A stretch of 64,000 nt of DNA from positions 186,001 to 250,000 of the forward strand of contig NZ_BMDS01000002.1 in NCBI RefSeq assembly GCF_014635905.1, given 5' to 3'. The translations under genes were made by a program, and so were the position numbers. Under the pieces are notes generated by a model. The model searched no databases, was not told where the DNA came from, and worked only from the letters and a program-made list of their open reading frames with translations. This DNA is from Limosilactobacillus caviae. Its GTDB lineage: Bacteria > Bacillota > Bacilli > Lactobacillales > Lactobacillaceae. Below are positions 9,665-19,132 of the stretch, in pieces; position 1 is the stretch's first letter, and each line of letters opens with the position of its first letter.

Positions 9665-12600
9665 GTGGATTTTACGCCCTTAGATGTTAAGAGTAGTTAT
9701 AGTTTATTAAAAAGTCCGACACGAATTACAGATTTAGTTGCAGCAGCCAAGGAGCGTGGCTATAAGGCATTAGCATTAACAGATGAGAACGTCTTATACG
9801 GTGCGGTAGAATTTTATAATGAAGCTAAAAAAGCCGGTATAAAGCCAATTATCGGTCTTCGGATGGTTATCGCATTAAATGATATCGATGGGACCAAGCT
9901 AAGTCTAATATTCTTGGCAAAAAACCAACAAGGATATCAGCATTTAATGGATCTATCAACGCTTTATCAAACGAGAAAAAATAAAAAATTAGCCTTAACA
10001 ATCAAGCAAATTCAGCCTTTGATGGGGGATTTATTTATTATTGTTCCTGTGCAGAGTACCGTTTTTAGTGTTATTACACAACCAACTTCAATTTTGACGG
10101 AATTATCTAAGGTAGCAGATGAAAATAGTCTGTTGCTGGGAATAAATCCACAATTAGATAATGTTCAGCTTGTTACACTGCAACAATTATCAAAAAAAAT
10201 GTCATTGCCCTTGGTAGGGACTTCGCCAGTTGAATATTTAAATGCGAATGATCTCTTTGCTAGTCATGTCTTGCAAGCAATCGGTGCTGGTGCAGAATTG
10301 AAAGATCCGGCCGTAGATGCTGGTAGGTTAGGTGAAGATTATCTACAAGCACAGGAAAAAATAATCCAAGCATACCAAGAGGAAGGTATTATTAATGCGG
10401 CACAAAAAACGGTCGAGGTTGCTGATCAATGTAATGTTGAATTGCAATTTAAATCCCCGGTTTTACCACATTTTAAAACTCCTGATGGCATATCCTCCCA
10501 ACAATACTTACGCTCTTTGTGCATTGCGGGACTAAGGCGACGACGAGTAGCGCAAGGAAAAACAATTCGTCAATATCAAGAACGATTAGCGATGGAATTG
10601 AGAGTAATTCATGAGATGGGGTTTGATGATTATTTTTTAATTGTGTGGGATGTAATGAATTTTGCCCATGAACATAAAATTACTACTGACCCTGGGAGGG
10701 GTTCTGCAGCTGGTTCTTTGGTGGCTTATGCTCTTGCGATTACTGAAGTTGATCCTTTGCAGTATGATTTATTGTTTGAACGTTTCCTTAATCCTGAACG
10801 AGCACAGATGCCAGATATTGACTTAGACCTTCCCGACAATCGGCGTGACGAAGTATTAAAATATGTTCATCAAAAATATGGACATGGACGAGTAGCACAG
10901 ATTATTACCTTTGGAACGCTTGCGGCAAAGCAGGTTGTACGTGACGTAAGCCGTGTGTTTGGCCTTCCTCGTTATGATATGCAAAGATTGATTGATGCCT
11001 TGCCACATGGTAGTCATATGACATTGGCGACAGCTATAAAAGAATCCCAACGTTTAAAAAACTTATTAGATGACAGTCCTAAGATGCGCTTGCTAATTAA
11101 AGTCGCACAACAGCTAGAAGGATTACCGCGCCATTACTCGATTCACGCAGCGGGAATTGTACTTTCAGAACAGCCATTGCATGAGATAGTACCTCTTCAA
11201 GAAGGTAGCGACGGCTTATTAATGACTCAGTTTCCTAAAGATACTGTGGAAGCTCTCGGGCTACTAAAGATGGACTTTTTAGGATTAAAGAATTTATCAA
11301 TCATGGACAACACCATGCAAATGATCAGGGAAAAAGACCCATCATTTAGTCTTCAACAAATTAATTTTAATGATTCATTAACTCTTGAACTGTTTCAACG
11401 TGGTGATACAGGAGGAATTTTCCAGTTCGAATCTAATGGGATTAGAAACGTATTAGTTAGTTTACACCCAACAAATTTTGAGGACATTGTAGCAGTAAAT
11501 GCTCTTTATCGTCCTGGCCCAATGGAAAATATTTCCCACTTTACTGCTCGAAAAATGGGAAGAGAGAAGATTGGTTTTCCAGCACCGTCACTTGAAAAAA
11601 TATTAGGTCCGACCTATGGAATCTTAGTCTACCAAGAACAGGTAATGCAACTAGCTTCTGCAATGGCAGGCTTTTCATTAGGGGAAGCCGACTTGCTAAG
11701 ACGAGCAATGAGTAAAAAGAAGAAAGCAACGATGGATGAGATGCAGACTAAGTTCATTGCTGGTGCAGAAGAAAGGGGATATCCATCGCGGGTCGCTCAG
11801 CAGGTTTTTGAATATATAGATCGTTTTGCTAATTACGGGTTCAATCGTTCTCATGCGGTTGCATATTCAATGATGGCCTTCGAGATGGCTTACTTAAAGG
11901 TTCATTATCCTGCTGCCTTCTTTACAGCTTTAATGAATGCTGAAACTAATATTGAAAAATTAAAGCGTCATGTAAGTGATGCAAAGAAATTTGGCGTTCG
12001 AATCAGCGGTCCACGGATTAACATAAGTCAGAGCGGCTTTTTACTTTATGATGACGTGGTTTATTTTGGCCTTGCATCAATTAAGGGGGTAAGGCGCGAT
12101 TTCATTGCTTCAATTATAAGGGAACGACAAGAGAATGGTAATTTCACTGATTTGCACAATTTTATTGCCCGCTTGCCTGAACAATGGCAAAAGCAAGAAT
12201 TGATTGAACCATTAATTTATAGCGGAGCCTTTGATAATCTTGGCTATAATCGTGCTGAAATGATTGAAGCACTCCCTAAGTTAATCTCGGGAATTGAATT
12301 ATTTGCAGGTTTTGCAGACTTTAGTGATGATCCTGCGTTACAAACAGCAATTCCGCGACGTAATGAATTTTCACTATTGACGCGCTTAACTAAAGAGAAT
12401 GAATACTTGGGTGTTTACCTATCTGGGCATCCAGTTACCCAATATTATCAACTAGGTCAACAACTGGGAGCTGCCAAAATTAGTAATTTGTCCCCGAACA
12501 ATGAAGTAACTCTTATAGTATTGACAAATAATATTAAAACTATATATACAAAACGCGAGCACCGCGAAATGGCTTTTGTCAATGCTACTGATGAAACCGG

Positions 12601-13012
12601 CTCAATTGATATTACTGTCTTCCCAAAACAGTATCAGCAATTTAAGGATCAGCTATCACAAAATAAAATATTAATTATTCGCGGAAAAACAGAACAACGC
12701 GAGGGACGAGGACTACAAATAATCGCTAATCAAATTTTAGATATAAAAGATGTTCAGCGCCACCAACCGAATAAACGATGGGTTCTAAGGATTCCCGAGC
12801 CTTTAGATACGAATTTGATTCACCAGAAATTAAATCAAATTTTTAATCAATATAGGGGGAATATTCCAGTTATTTTGTTTTATCCAGCAACTGATAGAAA
12901 AAGAATTCTTGCACGGCAGCAATGGTTAAAAGATTCTCAGAAAGTAAAAGAGGTTCTTATTGCGGTGCTGGGGCAAGAAAACGTTGTCTTGCAAGAGTTG
13001 AAAAGCAGATAA
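9665..13012 (+). CDS. dnaE: DNA polymerase III subunit alpha (DnaE)
   Basis: Gram-positive DnaE-type replicative polymerase, which extends primers on the lagging strand before PolC takes over. It has 1115 residues. The N-terminal PHP domain starts at FTPLDVKSSYSLL. The palm has PGRGSAAGSLVAYAL (about residues 343-357) and the aspartates of MPDIDLDLPDNRR (about 383-395). The fingers contain YRPGPMENI and YGFNRSHAVAYS. A C-terminal OB-fold segment is visible (EMAFVNATDETGSIDITVFP). It starts with GTG after AGAGGTGA. The PHP domain looks altered compared with active exonuclease sites, as is usual in this group. pyk follows directly; pfkA, often next in lactobacilli, is missing. Confidence 0.97.
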   Translation: MDFTPLDVKSSYSLLKSPTRITDLVAAAKERGYKALALTDENVLYGAVEFYNEAKKAGIKPIIGLRMVIALNDIDGTKLSLIFLAKNQQGYQHLMDLSTLYQTRKNKKLALTIKQIQPLMGDLFIIVPVQSTVFSVITQPTSILTELSKVADENSLLLGINPQLDNVQLVTLQQLSKKMSLPLVGTSPVEYLNANDLFASHVLQAIGAGAELKDPAVDAGRLGEDYLQAQEKIIQAYQEEGIINAAQKTVEVADQCNVELQFKSPVLPHFKTPDGISSQQYLRSLCIAGLRRRRVAQGKTIRQYQERLAMELRVIHEMGFDDYFLIVWDVMNFAHEHKITTDPGRGSAAGSLVAYALAITEVDPLQYDLLFERFLNPERAQMPDIDLDLPDNRRDEVLKYVHQKYGHGRVAQIITFGTLAAKQVVRDVSRVFGLPRYDMQRLIDALPHGSHMTLATAIKESQRLKNLLDDSPKMRLLIKVAQQLEGLPRHYSIHAAGIVLSEQPLHEIVPLQEGSDGLLMTQFPKDTVEALGLLKMDFLGLKNLSIMDNTMQMIREKDPSFSLQQINFNDSLTLELFQRGDTGGIFQFESNGIRNVLVSLHPTNFEDIVAVNALYRPGPMENISHFTARKMGREKIGFPAPSLEKILGPTYGILVYQEQVMQLASAMAGFSLGEADLLRRAMSKKKKATMDEMQTKFIAGAEERGYPSRVAQQVFEYIDRFANYGFNRSHAVAYSMMAFEMAYLKVHYPAAFFTALMNAETNIEKLKRHVSDAKKFGVRISGPRINISQSGFLLYDDVVYFGLASIKGVRRDFIASIIRERQENGNFTDLHNFIARLPEQWQKQELIEPLIYSGAFDNLGYNRAEMIEALPKLISGIELFAGFADFSDDPALQTAIPRRNEFSLLTRLTKENEYLGVYLSGHPVTQYYQLGQQLGAAKISNLSPNNEVTLIVLTNNIKTIYTKREHREMAFVNATDETGSIDITVFPKQYQQFKDQLSQNKILIIRGKTEQREGRGLQIIANQILDIKDVQRHQPNKRWVLRIPEPLDTNLIHQKLNQIFNQYRGNIPVILFYPATDRKRILARQQWLKDSQKVKEVLIAVLGQENVVLQELKSR

Positions 13013-13062
13013 TGATAATCTAAAAATTAGATAATAATTAGAAAAAATAGCTAATTTTAAAA

Positions 13063-13127
13063 TGATAGCGCTTTTTTGCTACCTTTTGCACAAAAAATAA
13101 AGACACGTTATTTGAAAAGTGCTATCA
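13063..13127 (+). promoter_or_regulatory. inverted pair of 13-base sites upstream of pyk
   Basis: TGATAGCGCTTTT (13063-13075) is matched by AAAAGTGCTATCA (13115-13127) in inverted orientation, 12 of 13 positions, with the weak promoter-like TTGCAC (13086-13091) and TTATTT (13108-13113) between them. It may be an operator pair or a long-range stem. The binding factor is unknown. Confidence 0.4.
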
Positions 13128-13200
13128 TAACAGTGTGCAAATGAGGCATACAATTACAGATGATAATTGATGCTATAGATGCAAAAGGAGAGATTCATTT

Positions 13201-14622
13201 ATGAAGAAAACCAAGATTGTAAGTACACTTGGTCCTGCAAGTACTGATGTTGATACGATTGTTAAGTTGATCAACGCGGGAGCTAATATTTTCCGTTTCA
13301 ACTTCTCACACGGTGACCACCCAGAACACTTGGGCCGAATGGAAAATGTACACAAGGCCGAAGAAATTACTGGTAAGCATGTTGGTATCATGCTTGATAC
13401 TAAGGGTGCTGAAATTCGGACTACTGTTCAAAAAGAAGGTAAGATTAACTTCGAAATTGGTGACAAGGTTCGTATTTCAATGGATCCTTCAATTGAAGGT
13501 ACCCATGATAAGATTGCTGTTACCTACCCAGGCTTATACGATGACACTCATGTTGGCGGTCATGTTCTTTTTGATGATGGTTTGATTGACATGGTCATTG
13601 ATGAAAAAGACGATGCAAACAAAGAACTTGTCTGCCACGTATTAAACCATGGTGTTCTTGGTTCTCGTAAGGGTGTTAATGCTCCTGGTGTGTCAATCAA
13701 CTTGCCAGGTATTACTGAAAAGGATAGTAGTGATATTCGTTTCGGTTTGGAAAACAAGATCAACTACATCTCAGCTTCATTCGTTCGTAAGGCTCAAGAT
13801 GTTCTTGACATTCGTGAACTTCTTAAAGAAAAGAACATGGAAGACGTTCAAATCTTCCCTAAGATTGAATCTCAAGAAGGTATCGACAACTTCGAAGAAA
13901 TCATTGAAGTATCTGATGGTTTAATGGTTCCTCGTGGTGACATGGGTGTTGAAATTCCTGCTCAAAATGTGCCTATCGTTCAAAAGCACATGATCAAGCG
14001 TTGTAATGAATTAGGTAAGCCAGTTATTACTGCTACTCAAATGCTTGACTCAATGCAAGAAAACCCTCGTCCAACCCGTGCCGAAGTATCAGATGTTGCT
14101 AACGCTGTATTTGATGGTACTGATGCTACTATGCTTTCTGGTGAAAGTGCTAACGGTGACTACCCAGTAGAATCTGTTGCAATGATGAACAACATTGACA
14201 TCAAGGCTGAAAACCACCTTTGGGAATTCGGAACTGAAAAGTTTGATTGGGACAAGTCAGATGTAACCGAAACTATTGGTTCAGCTGTTGCTAATGCTGC
14301 TAAGGACTTAGATATTCATACTATTGTTGCTTACACTGCTTCTGGTTACACAGCTAAGATGATTTCTAAGTACCGTCCAAATGCTGATATCGTTGCCTTA
14401 ACTCCAAATGAACGTGTAGAACGCGGCCTTATGATTAACTGGGGTGTTCAACCATACGTTGTTGATGAAATGAAGAACACTGATAAGATGTTCGACTTAG
14501 CTGCTAAGAAAGCGGTAGAACTTGGCTTTGCTAAGAAGGGCGACAAGATCATCATTGTTGCTGGTGTTCCTTTGGGTGTTCCAGGTGCAACCAACATGAT
14601 GCGTGTTAAGACTATCGACTAA
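13201..14622 (+). CDS. pyk: pyruvate kinase
   Basis: Converts phosphoenolpyruvate and ADP to pyruvate and ATP, in the lower branch of glycolysis and the phosphoketolase route. It has 473 residues. The N-terminal TKIVSTLGPAS, the substrate motif FRFNFSHGDH, the catalytic-lysine region IFPKIESQEGIDN and MVPRGDMGVEIP, and TQMLDSM are all present. The C-terminal PEP-utiliser-like domain found in Bacillus and some lactobacilli (about 585 residues) is absent. Codon use is noticeably biased (AAC, GGT, CGT), as expected for a highly expressed gene. It is monocistronic, with a good ribosome binding site (AAAAGGAGAG) and a terminator. Confidence 0.97.
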   Translation: MKKTKIVSTLGPASTDVDTIVKLINAGANIFRFNFSHGDHPEHLGRMENVHKAEEITGKHVGIMLDTKGAEIRTTVQKEGKINFEIGDKVRISMDPSIEGTHDKIAVTYPGLYDDTHVGGHVLFDDGLIDMVIDEKDDANKELVCHVLNHGVLGSRKGVNAPGVSINLPGITEKDSSDIRFGLENKINYISASFVRKAQDVLDIRELLKEKNMEDVQIFPKIESQEGIDNFEEIIEVSDGLMVPRGDMGVEIPAQNVPIVQKHMIKRCNELGKPVITATQMLDSMQENPRPTRAEVSDVANAVFDGTDATMLSGESANGDYPVESVAMMNNIDIKAENHLWEFGTEKFDWDKSDVTETIGSAVANAAKDLDIHTIVAYTASGYTAKMISKYRPNADIVALTPNERVERGLMINWGVQPYVVDEMKNTDKMFDLAAKKAVELGFAKKGDKIIIVAGVPLGVPGATNMMRVKTID

Positions 14623-14649
14623 TATTTAATAAATTAGTAAGACAATTTT

Positions 14650-14686
14650 AAAGACTTGGGAGAATTATTCTTCCAAGTTTTTTTGT
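14650..14686 (+). terminator. terminator after pyk
   Basis: ACTTGGGAGAAT (14654-14665) pairs with ATTCTTCCAAGT (14667-14678, one G-U pair), followed by TTTTTTTG. Confidence 0.85.
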
Positions 14687-14802
14687 TGAAAAAATTGGCT
14701 TTTACTTAGTCTGCATAAAGGTTAAATCAATTGATCCTACTAGTAAAATAATCTCCCACCGTGTAAAATCGATATAGAATAAAAAAGGATAAGTGATGTA
14801 AA

Positions 14803-15684
14803 ATGAATTCAGCATTAGGAAAAGTTGTTACCGCGGTAATGATTGATGAGAACGATACGGATTATTTTGTTCAACCCGATCGTAACGGACAAACATACCG
14901 GTTGCCTAAAAAAGAAAGTCCGCAAATATTGCATATTGGTGGACAAGTTCGTGGCTTTGTCTATGAAAATGAAAAGCATCAATTGCAGATGACTTGTGAA
15001 CATATTCCAACAATTCAAGTAGACCACTATGACTACGGGACTGTCGTCAATGTCCGACGTGATCTAGGGGTTTTTGTTGATATTGGATTGCCCAATAAGG
15101 ATATCGTTGTTTCTTTAGATGATTTACCCAGTTTAAAACATCTATGGCCACAGCCAGGCGATCGTTTGCTAATGTCATTGCAAGTTGATGATAAGGATCG
15201 CCTTTGGGGGAAACTAGCGGATGATCAAATTTATCAGACAATATCGGCTGCTCCTGATAAACGCTTACTTAATCATGATACATATGCAACCGTGTATCGA
15301 TTAAAAATGAGTGGGACTTTTGCAATCACTGATGATTATCATTTAGGATTTATTCATCCAAGTGAGCGGGATCAAGAGCCACGTTTAGGACAACGAGTAA
15401 AGGCACGGGTTATTGGTCTTTCATCTCATGGAAGCCTTAATTTATCACTAAAGCCACGGGCATATGAAGCAATTAGCGAAGATGCGCAGATGATTTTAAC
15501 GATGCTAGAACACGATATCAATCATCGGTTACCGTATACGGATAAGACAGATCCATCAATTATTCGAAGTGTGTTTGGCATTAGCAAAGGACAATTTAAG
15601 CGAGCAGTTGGTCATTTGCTTAAAGAAAAAATTGTAGAACAACGTGATGGCCAATTAATTCTAATAAAAGAGAATCAAGATTAA
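14803..15684 (+). CDS. cvfB: CvfB-like S1 RNA-binding protein
   Basis: RNA-binding protein of the CvfB/YitL family, with several S1-like OB folds and a C-terminal winged helix. In staphylococci CvfB affects virulence gene expression, but the role in lactobacilli is not known. It has 293 residues. S1-like signatures are GTVVNVRRDLGVFVDIGLPNKD (about residues 76-97) and GQRVKARVIGLSSHGSLNLSL (about 203-223). The C-terminal segment SVFGISKGQFKRAVGHLLKEK fits the winged helix. It begins the run cvfB-xerD-ribT-scpA-scpB-rluB; its stop overlaps the next ATG by one base. Confidence 0.88.
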   Translation: MNSALGKVVTAVMIDENDTDYFVQPDRNGQTYRLPKKESPQILHIGGQVRGFVYENEKHQLQMTCEHIPTIQVDHYDYGTVVNVRRDLGVFVDIGLPNKDIVVSLDDLPSLKHLWPQPGDRLLMSLQVDDKDRLWGKLADDQIYQTISAAPDKRLLNHDTYATVYRLKMSGTFAITDDYHLGFIHPSERDQEPRLGQRVKARVIGLSSHGSLNLSLKPRAYEAISEDAQMILTMLEHDINHRLPYTDKTDPSIIRSVFGISKGQFKRAVGHLLKEKIVEQRDGQLILIKENQD

Positions 15685-16577
15685 TGGATGATAATGTAGC
15701 TGAATTTTTAGCCTTTTTAAGAGAAGACCGCCACTTAAGCAATAACACTATTATGAGTTATCAGCGTGATCTAGGGCAGACAATGACCTATCTCCAGAAT
15801 CACGGAATTTCGCAGTGGCAGCAGGTTGATCAGTATATGCTGATTGAAGTTTTAAATGAGTTTCGCCAACAAAACAAAGCCAATTCAACAATTAATCGTG
15901 TAATTTCGAGTTTACGCCAATTTTATAAGTATATGATTCGTCATCATTATCTAACGGTTAACCCAATGGAGATGATTGACCATCAATATACTTTTGATCA
16001 GCCTGCAACACCGGTAATTTTAACTGAAAAAGAAATTGAGCAATTACTTCAAGTACCAGATGTATCCACTCCTTTAGGCATTCGAGATCGTGCCCTCCTA
16101 GAAGTGATGGATGCAACAGGGATGCGGGTTAGTGAAATTATTGCATTAAATATTGTAGATCTCCACCTTGATGTTAAATTATTACAGATTACAGGTAAGA
16201 ATAATCAAGAGCGAATAATTCCTCTGAGTCAACCAGCAGTAGAATGGATAGAAAAATATTTAAAAGATAGTCGTCCGCAATTAATAAAGAATAAACAAGA
16301 GACGATTGTTTTTGTAAATGCTCACGGATGCCCATTAACTCGACAGGGGATTTGGAAAAAAATGAAGGAATGGGTTACGGAAGCAAAAATAAAAAAAGAA
16401 GTTACCCCGCAAACAATGCGTTATTCATTTGCCGTTCATTTAATTGAAAACGGCGCTGATATCCAATTAATTCAGGAAATCTTAGGTTACAATGCGATGA
16501 AAGCTATTCAGCCATATTTGAAGGTATCACCGCAACAATTATCTGCTAATTATATGAAATATCATCCACGAGCATAG
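15684..16577 (+). CDS. XerD-like tyrosine recombinase, altered active site
   Basis: Tyrosine recombinase family protein of 297 residues, the size of XerD, which resolves chromosome dimers at dif. Both domains are present: an N-terminal SAM-like core-binding domain and a C-terminal catalytic domain. Arg148 (GMRVSE), Lys172 (ITGKNNQER), Arg246 and the nucleophile candidate Tyr278 (IQPYLKV) are kept. The first catalytic His of the HxxR box is Gln243 (TPQTMRYSF), and the second conserved His/Trp is Tyr269 (EILGYN). Streptococci carry a degenerate XerD-like gene beside scpA, so this may be the equivalent. Annotation pipelines would call it XerD; activity is doubtful from sequence. Confidence 0.8.
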   Translation: MDDNVAEFLAFLREDRHLSNNTIMSYQRDLGQTMTYLQNHGISQWQQVDQYMLIEVLNEFRQQNKANSTINRVISSLRQFYKYMIRHHYLTVNPMEMIDHQYTFDQPATPVILTEKEIEQLLQVPDVSTPLGIRDRALLEVMDATGMRVSEIIALNIVDLHLDVKLLQITGKNNQERIIPLSQPAVEWIEKYLKDSRPQLIKNKQETIVFVNAHGCPLTRQGIWKKMKEWVTEAKIKKEVTPQTMRYSFAVHLIENGADIQLIQEILGYNAMKAIQPYLKVSPQQLSANYMKYHPRA

Positions 16578-16590
16578 AAAGGAATATATA

Positions 16591-16947
16591 ATGTTAGTTC
16601 GCTACCGAAAAGATTACCAAAAAATAGCTCTTGGGTTACTATCTCTAGTGACAGACTTGCGAAAAGATAATCGATTCATGGAAGAAATGGACTGGGCAAT
16701 TGCCAGTGACTGGCCGATTTTCTTATGGAGAGACATGGATGATAGTCATTTTATCGGGATTGTTATTTTAGAAATTGGCGACTATTACGTATTGGTTCGC
16801 CGGTTATCCTTTACACCTAGTGAACGATCTGGTCATAATATATTTTCATTGTTAGACGGCGTTCATGACCAATATCCTGATAAGCGCCTTTTAGGGACTT
16901 TAGCAACCCAACCAATAATTAGTATGTGGGAGAGAAATAATGAGTGA
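16591..16947 (+). CDS. ribT: RibT-like protein
   Basis: 118-residue protein similar in size, start (MLVRYRKDYQKIALGLLSL) and position to Bacillus RibT, a GNAT-like protein of unproven role linked to riboflavin genes. Here it stands before scpA, as in many Firmicutes, with no riboflavin synthesis genes next to it in this window. The GNAT-like core FLWRDMDDSHFIGIVILEIG is visible, but the acetyl-CoA loop is not obvious (SPSERSGHN-like segment TPSERSGHNIF). The end overlaps the scpA start by eight bases. Confidence 0.75.
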   Translation: MLVRYRKDYQKIALGLLSLVTDLRKDNRFMEEMDWAIASDWPIFLWRDMDDSHFIGIVILEIGDYYVLVRRLSFTPSERSGHNIFSLLDGVHDQYPDKRLLGTLATQPIISMWERNNE

Positions 16948-17731
16948 GCAAGTGCAACCGCAAAAACCATTCCAACCAGTGATTAAGGTTCATGATTTTG
17001 AGGGGCCGCTAGATTTGTTATTACACTTAATAAAACAATCTGAAATGGATATTTATGATATTCAAATTTCGCAAATTACAAGTCAATACCTCGAATATCT
17101 ACATCAGATGCAAAATCATCAATTAGAAGTTGCGGGGGAATATTTTGTAATGGCCGCCACCTTGATGGATATTAAAAGTCAGATGCTTTTACCCTCGCCA
17201 CCACCAATTGATATGGAGCCAGAAATAGAAGAAGTTGATCCGCGTCAGGAATTAGTTGACCAATTACTTGAATATCAGCGGTATAAAAAGGCAGCCGATC
17301 ACCTTAAAGATAAAGAGAGTTTACGACAACAGGAATATACCCGGCCAGCAATGCAAGTGCCAGCTGATATGATAAAAGCACATGTTGAACCAGGAATAAA
17401 CTTGGAAGATCTACAGCAGGCGTTTACTAATGTTTTACGCCGGCAGCAATTAGCAACGCCTCTAGTTGAGACAGTGGCTGCAGAAAAGATAAGTGTAGGT
17501 CAGCGGATGAAACAAGTTTTTAAGTTTATTCAAGAAGGACCAGCACGATTCGATGATCTTTTTAGTGATATGTATACTCGTGATGGACTAGTAACTACTT
17601 TTTTAGCAATCCTTGAATTAGCAAAACACCAAGCAATTGTAATCAACCAAACAGGTTTGTTTGAACCGATAATTTTAGTGGAGGGACCTAAGAGTGGCGA
17701 ATATGAAACTAACCAATCAAGCGCAGATTGA
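16940..17731 (+). CDS. scpA: segregation and condensation protein A
   Basis: Kleisin subunit of the SMC-ScpAB condensin, needed for chromosome compaction and segregation. It has 263 residues. The N-terminal kleisin motif FEGPLDLLLHLIKQSEMDIY is at about residues 19-38; the centre is acidic and helical; the C-terminal winged helix contains RFDDLFSDMYTRDGLVTTFLAI-type sequence. The scpB start lies inside its 3' end (38-base overlap), giving a coupled pair. Confidence 0.96.
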   Translation: MSEQVQPQKPFQPVIKVHDFEGPLDLLLHLIKQSEMDIYDIQISQITSQYLEYLHQMQNHQLEVAGEYFVMAATLMDIKSQMLLPSPPPIDMEPEIEEVDPRQELVDQLLEYQRYKKAADHLKDKESLRQQEYTRPAMQVPADMIKAHVEPGINLEDLQQAFTNVLRRQQLATPLVETVAAEKISVGQRMKQVFKFIQEGPARFDDLFSDMYTRDGLVTTFLAILELAKHQAIVINQTGLFEPIILVEGPKSGEYETNQSSAD

Positions 17732-18299
17732 AGGATTATTATTTATCAGTGGAGATGAAGGAATTACTCTTAGTGATTTAGCAAAAATATCTGGTTTTAT
17801 GAAGCCGGCAATTTTAGCAATTCTTCAAGAACTGAAAATAAAATATGAGAATGATCGGACATCTGCTTTTGTTTTATTGGAAAGCAACCAAACGTATCGT
17901 TTAGCAACTAAGCCACAACTAGCTAATGTAATCAAGCATTATTTTGAAGTGCCGCTGACTGTTCCGCTTACTAAAGCATTGTTAGAGGTGTTAGCAATTG
18001 TTGCTTATCGTCAACCAATTACACGATTAGAAATTGATGACATTCGAGGGGTTAAAAGCTCCGGGTCCCTGCAAAAATTAATGGTACGAGGATTAATTGA
18101 TACTCATGGACGGTTAGACGCTCCTGGTCGACCGTTCTTATATTCAACAACTCCAGCATTCTTGAACTATTTTGGCTTAAGTAATTTAGATGAATTGCCA
18201 CCGCTTCCAGATCAAGATGAATTAGATGTTAGTGATATAAATGGTGATATTTTCCTTGAAGCATTACAAACCCGCGAAAAAGGAAAGGAAGATAATTAA
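17694..18299 (+). CDS. scpB: segregation and condensation protein B
   Basis: ScpB dimerises and binds the ScpA linker in the SMC condensin complex. It has 201 residues with two winged-helix domains. The typical IEGLLFISGDEGITLSDLA start and the VLAIVAYRQPITRLEIDDIRG motif are present. GTG at 17694 is the likely start: GGAGGG ends eight bases before it; an ATG nine bases further on is the alternative. rluB begins immediately after the stop codon. Confidence 0.95.
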   Translation: MANMKLTNQAQIEGLLFISGDEGITLSDLAKISGFMKPAILAILQELKIKYENDRTSAFVLLESNQTYRLATKPQLANVIKHYFEVPLTVPLTKALLEVLAIVAYRQPITRLEIDDIRGVKSSGSLQKLMVRGLIDTHGRLDAPGRPFLYSTTPAFLNYFGLSNLDELPPLPDQDELDVSDINGDIFLEALQTREKGKEDN

Positions 18300-19013
18300 A
18301 TGGAAAGATTACAAAAAGCAATGGCTGAGGCAGGAGTAGCGTCACGACGCGCTTCAGAAAAACTAATTCTTCAAGGGAAAGTTGCTGTTAACGGTACGAT
18401 AGTAAAAGAGCTAGGGACTAAAGTAGGTACGCATGATGAGATAGTTGTAAATGGTGTACCTATCCAGCGTGAGCAGCATGTTTATTATCTATTAAATAAA
18501 CCACGGGGAGTAATCTCTAGTGCTCATGATGATAAAGGGCGACGAACGGTAGTTGATATTATTCATGATGAAGATATTGATGAGCGGATTTATCCAGTTG
18601 GCCGCTTGGACTACGATACGACAGGAATTTTACTATTAACTAATGATGGGGCATTAGCCAATAAGTTAATGCATCCTAAATATGAAGTTGAAAAAACATA
18701 CATTGCAAAAGTTGAGGGTATTATCAAAAACGATGAATTAAAGCAGCTGCGGTTGGGTGTTATTGTTGATGGTCGAAAAACTAAACCAGCAAAGTCCAAA
18801 CTGATTAATGTTGATCGGGCAAAAAAGACCAGTCTTGTTCAGCTAACAATTCATGAGGGCAGAAACCATCAAGTAAAGAACATGTTTAAAGTAGTTGGTC
18901 ATCCAGTTATTAAGTTACATCGAGAAACTTATGGTCCGCTTAATTTATACGGGTTACAACCGGGTGAATTTCGGGCGCTAAAACCTGAAGAAATTCAAAT
19001 GTTGAAAAAATAA
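18300..19013 (+). CDS. rluB: 23S rRNA pseudouridine synthase RluB
   Basis: Converts uridine 2605 of 23S rRNA (E. coli numbering) to pseudouridine. It has 237 residues. An N-terminal S4 RNA-binding domain (ERLQKAMAEAGVASRRASE, residues 2-20) precedes the RsuA-type catalytic domain, whose aspartate is in GRLDYDTTGILLLTNDG (about residues 101-117); KTYIAKVEG and EGRNHQVKNMF follow. The ATG touches the scpB stop, so translation is probably coupled. The next feature is the FMN riboswitch, with its own promoter. Confidence 0.95.
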   Translation: MERLQKAMAEAGVASRRASEKLILQGKVAVNGTIVKELGTKVGTHDEIVVNGVPIQREQHVYYLLNKPRGVISSAHDDKGRRTVVDIIHDEDIDERIYPVGRLDYDTTGILLLTNDGALANKLMHPKYEVEKTYIAKVEGIIKNDELKQLRLGVIVDGRKTKPAKSKLINVDRAKKTSLVQLTIHEGRNHQVKNMFKVVGHPVIKLHRETYGPLNLYGLQPGEFRALKPEEIQMLKK

Positions 19014-19077
19014 AAATTTAATATATTAGCAATAGGCTAAGTTTTATGGAATAAATGATAAGAAAAAGCCGTAAGCG

Positions 19078-19106
19078 TTGACATAATTAACGAAGCACAT
19101 TAAAAT
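19078..19106 (+). promoter_or_regulatory. promoter of the FMN riboswitch-ribU unit
   Basis: TTGACA (19078-19083), exactly 17 bases, then TAAAAT (19101-19106). It lies about 27 bases upstream of the aptamer. Confidence 0.88.
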
Positions 19107-19132
19107 AGTAAGTGTAAAATATTATAAACGTT

